NCBI GenBank assembly: GCA_012520405.1
Contig: JAAYOJ010000007.1
Location: 1-42,232, forward strand
Direction: 5' to 3'
DNA: 42,232 nt
DNA from: Peptococcaceae bacterium
GTDB taxonomy: Bacteria; Bacillota; Desulfitobacteriia; Desulfitobacteriales; Syntrophobotulaceae
Positions 17,194 to 24,816 of this stretch are shown here, one piece after another; position 1 is the stretch's first letter; every line of letters begins with the position of its first letter. Under the pieces are notes generated by a model. The model saw only the letters and a list, made by a program, of their open reading frames with translations, searched no databases and had not been told where the DNA came from. The position numbers and the translations under genes were made by a program.

Positions 17194-18582
17194 ATGAATT
17201 TCACCTTTTCCAAGATGGATTTTAGAAACTTGGTTGTTGGCATAGACACTCCGGTAGTGTTGCGGAGCGGCAAAACCATAAAGGGGATCAACTTCGATAA
17301 TGCTGCTACAACTCCACCCTTAATCAAGGTTATCGAAGAAATCAATAGTTTTGCGCCTTATTATTCTTCCATTCACCGGGGAGGAGGTTATAAAGCTAAG
17401 ATCTCTTCTGACAAGTACGAAGAAGCTAGAAATACAGTGCTCAAGTTCGTTGGGGGCAATCCCAACAAGGACCTTGTGATCTTTGTACAAAATGCTACTG
17501 CAGCCATAAACAAAGTTGCTCATAGATTGGCCCAGCAAGCTGAAGAGTACATAAACAGCGGCTCGAAAAAGAATAATAAAAGTATGGAAAAAATGGTTGT
17601 TTTAGCGACTTCTATGGAGCACCATTCCAATGATTTACCTTGGAGAAACAATTATGAAGTTAAATACATTGAAGTAGATGAATGTGGCAGGCTCAGTCTT
17701 GACGATCTAAGGGCCAAGCTGGAGAAATATAAAGGACTGGTTAAACTTGTTACAGTTACCGGGGCTTCCAATGTTACGGGCTACGTTAATCCCATCCATC
17801 GCATTGCTGAATGGGCCCATAGATACGGGGCCAAAATCCTGGTTGACGGCTCCCAGCTTATTCCCCATGCCCCTTTTGATATGAAACCCTTTGCCTCCAA
17901 CAAACATATTGATTTTTTGGTTTTTTCCGCCCATAAAATGTATGCTCCTTTTGGAGTAGGTGTACTTATAGGTCCCAAAGACTTTTTTGAGCATGGAGAT
18001 CCGGACTATTCAGGCGGAGGTACGGTTAAAGCCGTAACCCATGAACAGGTTATTTGGAACGACCCTCCTTTTAAAGATGAGGCCGGGACTCCAAATTTGA
18101 TGGGGGTTATTGCCTTGACGGCCGCCATCAAGACCTTAAACCATATTGGGATGAGAAATGTAGATAAACATGAGAAGGCGCTTACCAGACAACTAATTCA
18201 AGGACTTAAAAAAATCAACTCTATCGAGTTGTACTGTACTGAGGATGAAGACCAGGAACGGGTAGGGATTGTTCCTTTTAACATGAAGGGGGTTTATTGC
18301 GACCTCTTGGCTGAAATTTTGGCCGGGGAGGCAGGAATCGCGGTCAGAAGCGGTTGTTTTTGTGCTCATCCCTATATTCAGAGGCTGTTAAAAATATCGC
18401 CGGATGAAGTAAATTCTGTAATGCAAAATCCCAATGGGATCAAACCAGGCATGGTCAGAGTAAGTTTTGGTTTATATAATGAGCACGAGGAAGTAGAAAA
18501 ATTTATTGAAATACTGCAAGAAATAGGGAAAGACAGGTGGCGCTATTTAAAACTTTATAGTAATAAACATAAGACTGCATAA
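17194..18582 (+). CDS. Class V aminotransferase, SufS/cysteine-desulfurase-like
   Basis: A 462-residue PLP enzyme of the SufS/CsdA type. Visible: FDNAATTPP (34-42), MEHHSNDLPW (141-150, His stacking on PLP), DGSQLIPH (218-225, Asp and Gln contacting PLP), SAHKMYAPFG (246-255, Schiff-base Lys248), GGGTVK, EAGTPN, and RSGCFCAHP (385-393) with Cys388 and Cys390 as candidate persulfide residues. The C-terminus is longer than in SufS. ATG 17194 is chosen over the ATG at 17170 because GGGAGGAG lies before it. A DsrE-like gene follows, so sulfur transfer is likely; no sufU or scaffold gene is present, so the acceptor is unknown and a dedicated amine substrate is possible. Confidence 0.85.
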   Translation: MNFTFSKMDFRNLVVGIDTPVVLRSGKTIKGINFDNAATTPPLIKVIEEINSFAPYYSSIHRGGGYKAKISSDKYEEARNTVLKFVGGNPNKDLVIFVQNATAAINKVAHRLAQQAEEYINSGSKKNNKSMEKMVVLATSMEHHSNDLPWRNNYEVKYIEVDECGRLSLDDLRAKLEKYKGLVKLVTVTGASNVTGYVNPIHRIAEWAHRYGAKILVDGSQLIPHAPFDMKPFASNKHIDFLVFSAHKMYAPFGVGVLIGPKDFFEHGDPDYSGGGTVKAVTHEQVIWNDPPFKDEAGTPNLMGVIALTAAIKTLNHIGMRNVDKHEKALTRQLIQGLKKINSIELYCTEDEDQERVGIVPFNMKGVYCDLLAEILAGEAGIAVRSGCFCAHPYIQRLLKISPDEVNSVMQNPNGIKPGMVRVSFGLYNEHEEVEKFIEILQEIGKDRWRYLKLYSNKHKTA

Positions 18583-18642
18583 ACCCTTCTAACATTACCG
18601 AAAATATAAATAAATATATTTCGGTTATGGCGGTGAAGTAGA

Positions 18643-19155
18643 GTGCAGTCCTCAAAAAATAATTCCAGCAATAAACATGCTGGAAAAAAACTTAGTTTAA
18701 TTCTCTTTAGTTGTGAATATGACAAAGCTTTAGCTGCTTTAATTCTGGCCAACTCAGCCAGGGAGATGAACATAACGGTTAATATTTTCTTTGCTTTTTG
18801 GGGTTTATGTTTGCTTCGAGACCCTGATAAAGTCTCGGCAGAGGATAAAACTACTTTGGAAAAAATGTTCGACTTAGCAGCGCCCCGGGGACCGAATGAA
18901 TTGCCTTTATCCCGTTTGAACATGGCCGGTCTGGGGAAAGCCATGCTCCAGGGGATGATGGACGATCATGATTCCCCGGATTTAAATGCTTTTTTGCAAG
19001 GCGCTCAAAAAAAGGGGGTAAATTTCCTGGCTTGCAAGTTATCCATGGAAGTCATGGGCTTTAAAGCTGAGGAGCTTTGGCCTGAAGTAAAGGTGTTAAC
19101 AGCCAAAGAGTACTTGGAAGATGCCCTGGAGGCAGACATTCAGCTTTTTATTTAA
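18643..19155 (+). CDS. DsrE/DsrF/DrsH-like protein
   Basis: A 170-residue protein of the DsrE-like family (COG2210 type) used in sulfur relays. The first strand LSLILFSCEYDKALAALILA and the FFAFWGLCLL segment (49-58) are typical. Cys131 in ACKLSMEVMGF sits where the family carries its sulfur-bearing Cys (C-x-x-S-M-x-V-M-G). The start is probably GTG 18643; the ribosome site is weak (GGCGGTGAAG), and no better start is seen. Following a SufS-like enzyme it could accept persulfide sulfur. An imperfect AT-rich hairpin lies in the 60-base gap before it, without a T-run. Confidence 0.8.
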   Translation: MQSSKNNSSNKHAGKKLSLILFSCEYDKALAALILANSAREMNITVNIFFAFWGLCLLRDPDKVSAEDKTTLEKMFDLAAPRGPNELPLSRLNMAGLGKAMLQGMMDDHDSPDLNAFLQGAQKKGVNFLACKLSMEVMGFKAEELWPEVKVLTAKEYLEDALEADIQLFI

Positions 19156-19169
19156 GAGTAGCTTTATTA

Positions 19170-19457
19170 CTAGATCTTAGGGATTTTATATTCCTTTTCC
19201 ATATTGTCGGCATCGATAACAGTGGTATATTCCTGCTTGTTGGCTTTAGAGCTATATCTTGGGTAAACTCTATTGCTAAAAAAGTTAAAGCTACTGCCGG
19301 TAGGTCGAGGTCCTTTATGAATATATTTTCGATATATTAGATTAGCCACCAAGACTAACAATAATATTGGCAGGAAGAATAAAAAGAAGACTTTAGCTAT
19401 CAGAAATAAACCCATAAAGAAGACTATCCAGAGTAACACTCTCATTACAGACGGCAA
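19170..19457 (-). CDS. Small membrane protein, unknown function
   Basis: A 95-residue protein. Residues 5-43 are strongly hydrophobic, probably one long or two short membrane segments, followed by a basic stretch (YRKYIHKGPRP) and a polar tail with tyrosines. I do not recognise a family. The start TTG 19457 is favoured because GAGGTG lies six bases upstream; ATG 19445 would lack a site. It converges on the DsrE-like gene (14 bases between stops) and is divergent from nfeD across 263 bases. Confidence 0.6.
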   Translation of the reverse strand: MPSVMRVLLWIVFFMGLFLIAKVFFLFFLPILLLVLVANLIYRKYIHKGPRPTGSSFNFFSNRVYPRYSSKANKQEYTTVIDADNMEKEYKIPKI

Positions 19458-19720
19458 ATTAAGTCACCTCTTTCCTAAAGGTAGGTTACTATTAATTATA
19501 CCTTATTCCCAAAGGAAAAATAAGTTGGCAAAGCTCTTTTTAGAAAAGACAAAGTTAGCAAAACCTATAATCTATACTCCAAGGAAAATTTAAGTAAAAA
19601 TAATTATTATATATAAAATAATATTTTTCTAATATTATTTATTGAGCCATGATTTCCAAGGTTTTAATTAGGTAATAGTGTTAAAATATGCTAAAATAAC
19701 TCCAGAGAGGAGGGATATTG

Positions 19721-20209
19721 ATGCTAACCGGAATCTCCCTAACTTTGGTAATATTAGGATTAGCTTTGATTATAGTCGAAATTTTTTTAATTCCCAGCGT
19801 CGGCGTAGTTGGGCTCATGGGCTTTTTTGTTATGCTTTTTGGCATATTCCGCATGGCCGACAATTTTGCTCAAGGGGTAATCTATTTTCTCATTACTCTT
19901 TTGGCTACCGGACTCATTATCTACATAGGTTATAAGACAGGGCATATAGCTAGGCTATGGAATAGGCTTTCTTTGAGGGATAAACAAAAAAACGAAGATG
20001 GATATGTGGCACCCAATTTGGAATATCAAAATTATCTGGGCAAAAGGGGTGTAGCCCTTACACTTCTTCGGCCTGCCGGTTCGGCCTTAATTGACGGGCA
20101 CCGGGTGGACGTAGTTTCTGACGGGAGTTTTATTCCCAAAGATTCCCCAATCGAAGTCATAGCGGTAGAAGGTACCCGGGTTATTGTGAATCGAATTGAT
20201 ACTCATTAA
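19721..20209 (+). CDS. NfeD-family membrane protein
   Basis: A 162-residue short NfeD. Residues 1-72 carry about three membrane segments; the C-terminus (about 105-162) is the OB-fold-like NfeD domain with YLGKRGVALTLLRPAG and DVVSDGSFIPKDSPIEV. In Firmicutes NfeD proteins are encoded next to flotillins and act with them in membrane microdomains. The serine protease half of long NfeD is absent. ATG 19721 is placed behind GGAGG; a TTG at 19718 adjoins it. floA follows 25 bases on. Confidence 0.88.
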   Translation: MLTGISLTLVILGLALIIVEIFLIPSVGVVGLMGFFVMLFGIFRMADNFAQGVIYFLITLLATGLIIYIGYKTGHIARLWNRLSLRDKQKNEDGYVAPNLEYQNYLGKRGVALTLLRPAGSALIDGHRVDVVSDGSFIPKDSPIEVIAVEGTRVIVNRIDTH

Positions 20210-20234
20210 TTAACTATATTTAGGAGGTTATTAA

Positions 20235-21233
20235 ATGGAACCTTTATTAGCGACAATCTTTCTTATTGTTATCATTTTAATCCTCGTCTTGGTGTTATTT
20301 ACGCTCATTCCTGTAGGTCTGTGGATTTCAGCCCTGGCAGCCGGGGTTAACGTCGGAATCTTTACCCTGATTGGTATGCGCCTGCGTCGCGTAATCCCCA
20401 GCAGGATTGTCAATCCGTTAATCAAAGCGCATAAGGCCGGCTTGGGCTTAACCACTGCACAATTGGAAGCTCATCATCTGGCGGGTGGAAATGTAGACAA
20501 AGTAGTAAATGCCCTCATAGCGGCAGAACGGGCAGCTATTATGCTCAAGTTTGAAAGAGCGGCGGCTATCGACCTGGCCGGCCGGGATGTACTGCAAGCC
20601 GTTCAGATGTCCGTTAATCCTAAAGTCATTGAGACCCCTATTGTCTCAGCAGTAGCCCAGAACGGGATCGAACTCAGAGTTAAAGCCAGAGTTACGGTGA
20701 GGGCCAATATTGATCGTCTGGTCGGGGGTGCCGGGGAAGAAACCATTATTGCTCGTGTCGGCGAAGGTATTGTAACCAGTATCGGTAGTTCCGTATCCCA
20801 TAAAGATGTGTTAGAAAACCCGGATGTTGTTTCCCAGACAGTATTAAATAAAGGCTTAGACTCCGGTACGGCTTTTGAAATTCTCTCCATTGATATTGCC
20901 GATGTGGATGTTGGCAAAAATATCGGTGCTCAGCTGCAGACCGATCAGGCTGAAGCCGATAAGCGGATTGCCCAGGCGAAGGCTGAGGAACGCAGAGCCA
21001 TGGCTGTAGCCAGAGAACAAGAAATGAAGGCTTCTGTTCAGGAAATGAGAGCCAAAGTGGTTGAAGCGGAAGCAGAAGTACCCAAAGCTTTGGCCGCAGC
21101 TCTGAAAGAAGGCAATCTGGGAGTTATGGATTATTATAACCTACAAAATATTATTGCTGATACCAAAATGAGAGATAATATCGCCGGTACAGCCAAGGCT
21201 GATACGCCTGACAACACGATACCTAAAAAGTAG
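20235..21233 (+). CDS. floA: Flotillin-like protein FloA
   Basis: A 332-residue FloA (UPF0365). An N-terminal membrane hairpin (about 5-45) precedes a SPFH/band-7-like domain and a C-terminal coiled coil rich in Ala and Glu (about 235-300, [20 protein letters not shown]). FloA organises functional membrane microdomains and affects membrane fluidity and protease localisation. The start [15 protein letters not shown] follows AGGAGGTTATTAA. It is the middle gene of nfeD-floA and a third protein. No sigma-W-type promoter (TGAAAC/CGTA) was seen upstream of nfeD, unlike in Bacillus. Confidence 0.95.
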   Translation: MEPLLATIFLIVIILILVLVLFTLIPVGLWISALAAGVNVGIFTLIGMRLRRVIPSRIVNPLIKAHKAGLGLTTAQLEAHHLAGGNVDKVVNALIAAERAAIMLKFERAAAIDLAGRDVLQAVQMSVNPKVIETPIVSAVAQNGIELRVKARVTVRANIDRLVGGAGEETIIARVGEGIVTSIGSSVSHKDVLENPDVVSQTVLNKGLDSGTAFEILSIDIADVDVGKNIGAQLQTDQAEADKRIAQAKAEERRAMAVAREQEMKASVQEMRAKVVEAEAEVPKALAAALKEGNLGVMDYYNLQNIIADTKMRDNIAGTAKADTPDNTIPKK

Positions 21234-21243
21234 GTGAGTGTTA

Positions 21244-21831
21244 ATGGGTGATATTTTTACGTTTATAGTTATCGGGATTATAGTTTACAGCCTTTTTTCC
21301 AGAAAGGACCGGCCTCCCCGGCGTAGTAGCCAACCTCCCCGGCGCAGCAGTCAGCCGCCTCGGCCTAGTCCTGTGCGTACTGAAAATTATCAGCAATCAG
21401 TTGAAAAAACAAACAGGCCACCTAAGATAAATACTCCGGAAACCAAGAAACAGGATTACAGAAGGGTAGAGCGTCAGAGTTTAGAACCGGCAGCCGGATT
21501 AGACTGGCCGCTTTACTGGGAAAGTGAAGAAGGATATTCGGATTACGGTAAATACCCCAGCTCGGAGGGTACTCAAGGAGTGGAAGGGACGAAAAGCCTT
21601 GAAGGATCTGCCGGTGATGAAGGTTTTGCCGGCGATGAAGGGTCCGCCGGCTATCAAACCAAGCTCAAACAGGCTGAACAAGCTCTAATCAAAGAAGATC
21701 AAGCCCCCTCTGATCAACCTAAACTAGAGCCCGTTTTAAGTTTTTCGGCGCATGATGTGGTTCGGGGTGTGATTTGGGCTGAAATACTTAAAAGACCTGG
21801 GGAAAGAGGTGTTTTATCCAGGAAGTATTAA
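21244..21831 (+). CDS. FloA-linked single-pass protein with repeats, unknown function
   Basis: A 195-residue protein with an N-terminal membrane segment (GDIFTFIVIGIIVYSLF, residues 2-18), a basic proline-rich region (about 20-45, RSSQPPR twice), an acidic Gly-Glu-Ala region with SAGDEG-type repeats (about 110-138), and a C-terminal patch that looks conserved (SAHDVVRGVIWAEILKRP). I recognise no family. The ATG 21244 is used because TAGGTGAG precedes it. It follows floA by ten bases, so it is likely co-transcribed and could work with the flotillin at the membrane; this is inference from position. Confidence 0.7.
   Translation: MGDIFTFIVIGIIVYSLFSRKDRPPRRSSQPPRRSSQPPRPSPVRTENYQQSVEKTNRPPKINTPETKKQDYRRVERQSLEPAAGLDWPLYWESEEGYSDYGKYPSSEGTQGVEGTKSLEGSAGDEGFAGDEGSAGYQTKLKQAEQALIKEDQAPSDQPKLEPVLSFSAHDVVRGVIWAEILKRPGERGVLSRKY
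21313..21354 (+). repeat. Two 21-base repeats in the FloA-linked gene
   Basis: Two tandem 21-base units, 21313-21333 and 21334-21354, each coding Pro-Pro-Arg-Arg-Ser-Ser-Gln, with a partial third unit following. They differ only at third codon positions. The region forms the basic proline-rich part of the protein. Confidence 0.8.
21604..21657 (+). repeat. Three 18-base repeats in the FloA-linked gene
   Basis: Three 18-base units starting at 21604, 21622 and 21640 code Gly-Ser/Phe-Ala-Gly-Asp/Tyr-Glu/Gln blocks. The third is more diverged. They create an acidic repeat between the proline-rich region and the conserved-looking C-terminus. Confidence 0.75.
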
Positions 21832-21945
21832 TTTCAAAGAATTGAGTAACTATGAAAATCTTAACTACAAAAGAATAATTAAATACGAAATAATAATTTA
21901 AAAAATGATTTAATAGTATATTTAAAAGAATTGGAGAAAGAGATA

Positions 21946-23190
21946 ATGTCAAGAAATAACTTTGTCCACCCACCTTCCCCCTACCGCTGGGTGATATTAT
22001 TACTTGTGGGATTCAGTAGTATGGTCGGGGGATTTTCCCAGTACCAAATGTCAGCGTTAGCTTTTAAAATTATTCCCCAATTTGAGCTTACTTCCGTACA
22101 ATTCTCCAGTTTAGTTACTGCCCCTATGCTGCTTGCGGTTTTCGCCAGCTTGCCTGCCGGGGCCTTAGGCGACCGCTTCGGGGTGAAAAAGGTAATCTCC
22201 GTCGGGGCTGTTATCTCTGTGATAGGCAACTTTTACAGAGTTATGGCCGATAGTTACTGGGAATTGTTTATAAGCATGATTTTATTAACCCTGTGTATGA
22301 CTTTAATTAATGCTAATTTTGCTAAGTATTTTGGTATTTGGTTTCCCAAAAAACAATTAGGCCTGGCAGTCGGTATTTATTATCTGCTCTGTATGTCCGG
22401 TGCTACTATTAGCCTGGCCGTAACAGCAGCTTTCTTTGAGTCCATTTATGGTGCTTTTCTCACAGCTGCCTTTATTATGTTAGGACTGACAATTTTATGG
22501 ATTGTGTTCGCTAAAAATAAACCGCCAGGGGCCGAGGATCTGCCGGTAATGCCCGTAATGAAATATGTTCGGGTGGCTGCTAAAAGCAGAAATGTCTGGC
22601 TGACCGGTCTAGCCACAGCTTTTGCTATGGGGGCTATGGTTACCATGATGACTTATCTGCCCACGGCTCTCACTATGGTTAAGGGTATTGCTCCTTCCAC
22701 AGCCGGCCTTATGACGTCGGTATTTACTTTTGGTACTTTAATCGGAAGTTTGGTATTGACTGTTCTTTGTGACAAATTAGGGCTTATGAAAGCTTTTGTA
22801 ATTTTTATCACTCTTGCCGGAACCGCTGCTCTATACCTTTCCTGGATTATTCCGGAGGGAGCGCTGGTATGGATTTTGCTGGCCATTGCCGGTTTTTTGG
22901 CCGGTAGTCCGTTGCCCATACTGTTTACAATACCTATTCGGCTTAAGGAAATCGGTCCGGTTTATGCAGGCAGCGCCGGTGGGATTGTTAGCACCATTCA
23001 AATGCTAGGAGGTTTTGTGTTACCAACCTTTGTCATAGGTAAAATAGCCGGAGAGAACTATGACTTATTGTTTATCCTTGGCTGTCTGGCTTTTGTGTTT
23101 ATAGTTATATTCACGCTTTTGTTGCCTGAATTAGGGTGGAGAAAACAGGCTAAGGTTCAGGGTGCAAGCCCTCCTACGCAAAGCTATTAG
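21946..23190 (+). CDS. MFS transporter (CynX/NarK-like)
   Basis: A 414-residue membrane protein with about 12 hydrophobic segments. The start MSRNNFVHPPSPYRWVILLL, the loop GALGDRFGVKK after helix 2 and the central loop (about residues 190-215) are MFS features. It resembles the CynX/NarK (cyanate/nitrite/nitrate) part of the superfamily. The substrate cannot be read. ATG 21946 is behind GGAGAAAGAGATA; an in-frame TTG 15 bases upstream is less likely. It stands 114 bases after the FloA-linked gene and is closed by a terminator before the histidine operon. Confidence 0.82.
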   Translation: MSRNNFVHPPSPYRWVILLLVGFSSMVGGFSQYQMSALAFKIIPQFELTSVQFSSLVTAPMLLAVFASLPAGALGDRFGVKKVISVGAVISVIGNFYRVMADSYWELFISMILLTLCMTLINANFAKYFGIWFPKKQLGLAVGIYYLLCMSGATISLAVTAAFFESIYGAFLTAAFIMLGLTILWIVFAKNKPPGAEDLPVMPVMKYVRVAAKSRNVWLTGLATAFAMGAMVTMMTYLPTALTMVKGIAPSTAGLMTSVFTFGTLIGSLVLTVLCDKLGLMKAFVIFITLAGTAALYLSWIIPEGALVWILLAIAGFLAGSPLPILFTIPIRLKEIGPVYAGSAGGIVSTIQMLGGFVLPTFVIGKIAGENYDLLFILGCLAFVFIVIFTLLLPELGWRKQAKVQGASPPTQSY

Positions 23191-23214
23191 CAAAACTGCC
23201 CCAGGAATTCACTT

Positions 23215-23239
23215 AAAAAGGCTGTAAAGCCTTTTTTTT
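23215..23239 (+). terminator. Terminator between the MFS gene and the his operon
   Basis: A 9-pair stem (23215-23223 with 23228-23236), a GTAA tetraloop of the stable GNRA class, and an eight-base T-run. It sits just 12 bases upstream of the his operon -35 box. Confidence 0.88.
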
Positions 23240-23250
23240 ATAAAAAACCC

Positions 23251-23279
23251 TTGACAATACTTTATTACTTTAATATAGT
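23251..23279 (+). promoter_or_regulatory. Sigma-A promoter of the histidine operon
   Basis: Perfect TTGACA at 23251-23256, a 17-base spacer and TATAGT at 23274-23279 (5 of 6). A start near 23286 gives a leader of about 31 bases to the yerC ATG, too short for a T-box or attenuator. Regulation must therefore act at this promoter. Confidence 0.8.
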
Positions 23280-23286
23280 AAAGTAA
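23265..23286 (+). promoter_or_regulatory. Candidate YerC operator overlapping the -10 box
   Basis: A perfect palindrome of arms TTACTTTA (23265-23272) and TAAAGTAA (23279-23286) separated by six bases. The -10 box lies within it. A further direct TACTTTA copy sits at 23258-23264, so half-sites occur three times. A repressor bound here would block RNA polymerase. The next gene encodes a TrpR-like regulator, making autoregulation of the his operon likely. Confidence 0.65.
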
Positions 23287-23316
23287 ATCTCGGAATAGGT
23301 AGTGGAGGTCAAAAAT

Positions 23317-23658
23317 ATGATTGATGAAAGGCTGAAAGATAAAGCCACGGATTTTCTGTTTGAGGCTATCCTTCTTTTGGAAACAAAAGAAGAGTGTTAC
23401 CGCTTTTTTCAAGACCTGGCTACAGTGGCTGAAATAAAAGCTTTGGCCCAAAGGCTGGAGGTGGCTCGTATGTTGGAGGAAGACGTTACTTATTCTCGGA
23501 TTGAAGAATTGACAGGAGCCAGTTCGGCGACGATCAGCAGAGTAAAAAGGTGCTTGTACTATGGTGCTGACGGGTACAAAACAGTTTTAGCCAGAATGGC
23601 AAAAAAGAGCGAAAATAATGGCCAAAAGGCAACAAATGAGGTGGAAAGTAGCCAATGA
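23317..23658 (+). CDS. YerC/TrpR-family DNA-binding regulator
   Basis: A 113-residue member of the YerC/YecD group of TrpR-superfamily proteins. The helix-turn-helix is in about residues 58-80 (TYSRIEELTGASSATISRVK). The N-terminal MIDERLKDKATDFLFEAILLL is typical, and the Lys-rich C-terminus is disordered-looking. ATG 23317 follows GGAGG. As first gene of the his operon, four bases overlapping hisZ (ATGA), behind a promoter with a palindrome, it is likely a histidine-responsive or other-ligand repressor of its own operon. The ligand is inferred, not shown. Confidence 0.85.
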   Translation: MIDERLKDKATDFLFEAILLLETKEECYRFFQDLATVAEIKALAQRLEVARMLEEDVTYSRIEELTGASSATISRVKRCLYYGADGYKTVLARMAKKSENNGQKATNEVESSQ

Positions 23659-24803
23659 AACGTTCACCATTAGGACTTAAGCTGCCCGAGGGGATGCGGG
23701 ATATGCTTCCGGAGGAACTGGCCAGGCTGGAGGAAATGGAAGCCAAGGCCCTAAAGACCTGCCGCTTATGGGCCTATCAGAAAGTAGCGACTCCGGGCTT
23801 GGAGTACAGGGCTTGTGTTGAACCGGATGCTTATAAGCATGACGACCTTTACAAGTTTTTTGATAAAAATGGGCAAATTCTTGCTCTTAGGCCGGAATTC
23901 ACCACCCCGATAGCCAGAATGGTTGTGAGCAGACTTAAAAAACCATTACTGCCCTTGCGTTATTGTTACAGCGGTGATGTTTATCGGAATAACGAGGCCC
24001 GTTACCGGGAATTCCGTCAGGTTGGGGTGGAACTTGTGGGGTCCGGGTCGGAGGTGGCCGATGCTGAGGTTATTGCCTTGGCGGTGGAAATAATGAAATC
24101 TCTCGACATCCCTAATTTTCAAATTAACCTTGGTCATAACGGTATTTTTTCCGGACTGGCGGAGGAATTAAATATTAAAGACCATTTGCGCCTGGAGTTG
24201 GAAGACGGCATCTCGCGCAAAGATATGGTCAGGTTGGAAGGGGTAATTTCTCAAAGCCCGCTACCGCCGACGGTTAAAGAATTACTGTTAGCTATGCCCC
24301 ATTTAACCGGAGGGGATGAAGTTTTAAACAAGCTTAAAGAGTGGACCCGTCTTCAAGCTATTCAAAAAGCAGTGGAATCTTTGCAAAATATTTTTCAGCA
24401 TCTTGAAGATTTCGGAGTTAAAGATTATGTGGCCTTGGACTTAGGGATCTTAAGAGGATTTTCCTACTATACCGGTGCTATTTTTGAAGGCTACTTGCCT
24501 GGTGTAGGCATTCCGGTGATTGAAGGCGGACGTTATGACAATCTGTACGCCGATTTTGGGGTTAATAGTCCGGCAACCGGTTTTGCCGTTAACCTGGGAG
24601 TTATCCAGGAACAGCAGGCTGAATTCCGGGTTGAAAAGGCCGAGATCTTAGTTTACGGGGATTCCCAGAGAGAAGTTATTAAATATTGCCGCAAATTGCG
24701 CCAAGAAGGGAAACTAGTAGAAATGGTGCTGGAACCATTGAGCGATCAGGAAGTGGCAAGTTTAGCTCAGAGCAAGGGTATAGATCAGCTTATTAAAGTA
24801 TAA
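23655..24803 (+). CDS. hisZ: ATP phosphoribosyltransferase regulatory subunit HisZ
   Basis: A 382-residue HisZ, a histidyl-tRNA-synthetase paralogue without aminoacylation activity that forms an octameric complex with short HisG and is needed for its catalysis and histidine feedback. Class II synthetase-like motifs are visible: YCYSGDVYRN and REFRQVGVELVG in the motif 2 region and IEGGRYDNLYADFG further on, but no C-terminal anticodon-binding domain of full length is evident. ATG 23655 overlaps yerC by four bases. Its presence fits the short HisG downstream. Confidence 0.93.
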   Translation: MKRSPLGLKLPEGMRDMLPEELARLEEMEAKALKTCRLWAYQKVATPGLEYRACVEPDAYKHDDLYKFFDKNGQILALRPEFTTPIARMVVSRLKKPLLPLRYCYSGDVYRNNEARYREFRQVGVELVGSGSEVADAEVIALAVEIMKSLDIPNFQINLGHNGIFSGLAEELNIKDHLRLELEDGISRKDMVRLEGVISQSPLPPTVKELLLAMPHLTGGDEVLNKLKEWTRLQAIQKAVESLQNIFQHLEDFGVKDYVALDLGILRGFSYYTGAIFEGYLPGVGIPVIEGGRYDNLYADFGVNSPATGFAVNLGVIQEQQAEFRVEKAEILVYGDSQREVIKYCRKLRQEGKLVEMVLEPLSDQEVASLAQSKGIDQLIKV

Positions 24804-24816
24804 GGGGTTTGGGAAA

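Noticed and set aside
18599-18625. Hairpin before the DsrE-like gene as a terminator
   Set aside because: The stem is AT-rich with a bulge and has no T-run, so it does not separate this gene from the SufS-like gene.
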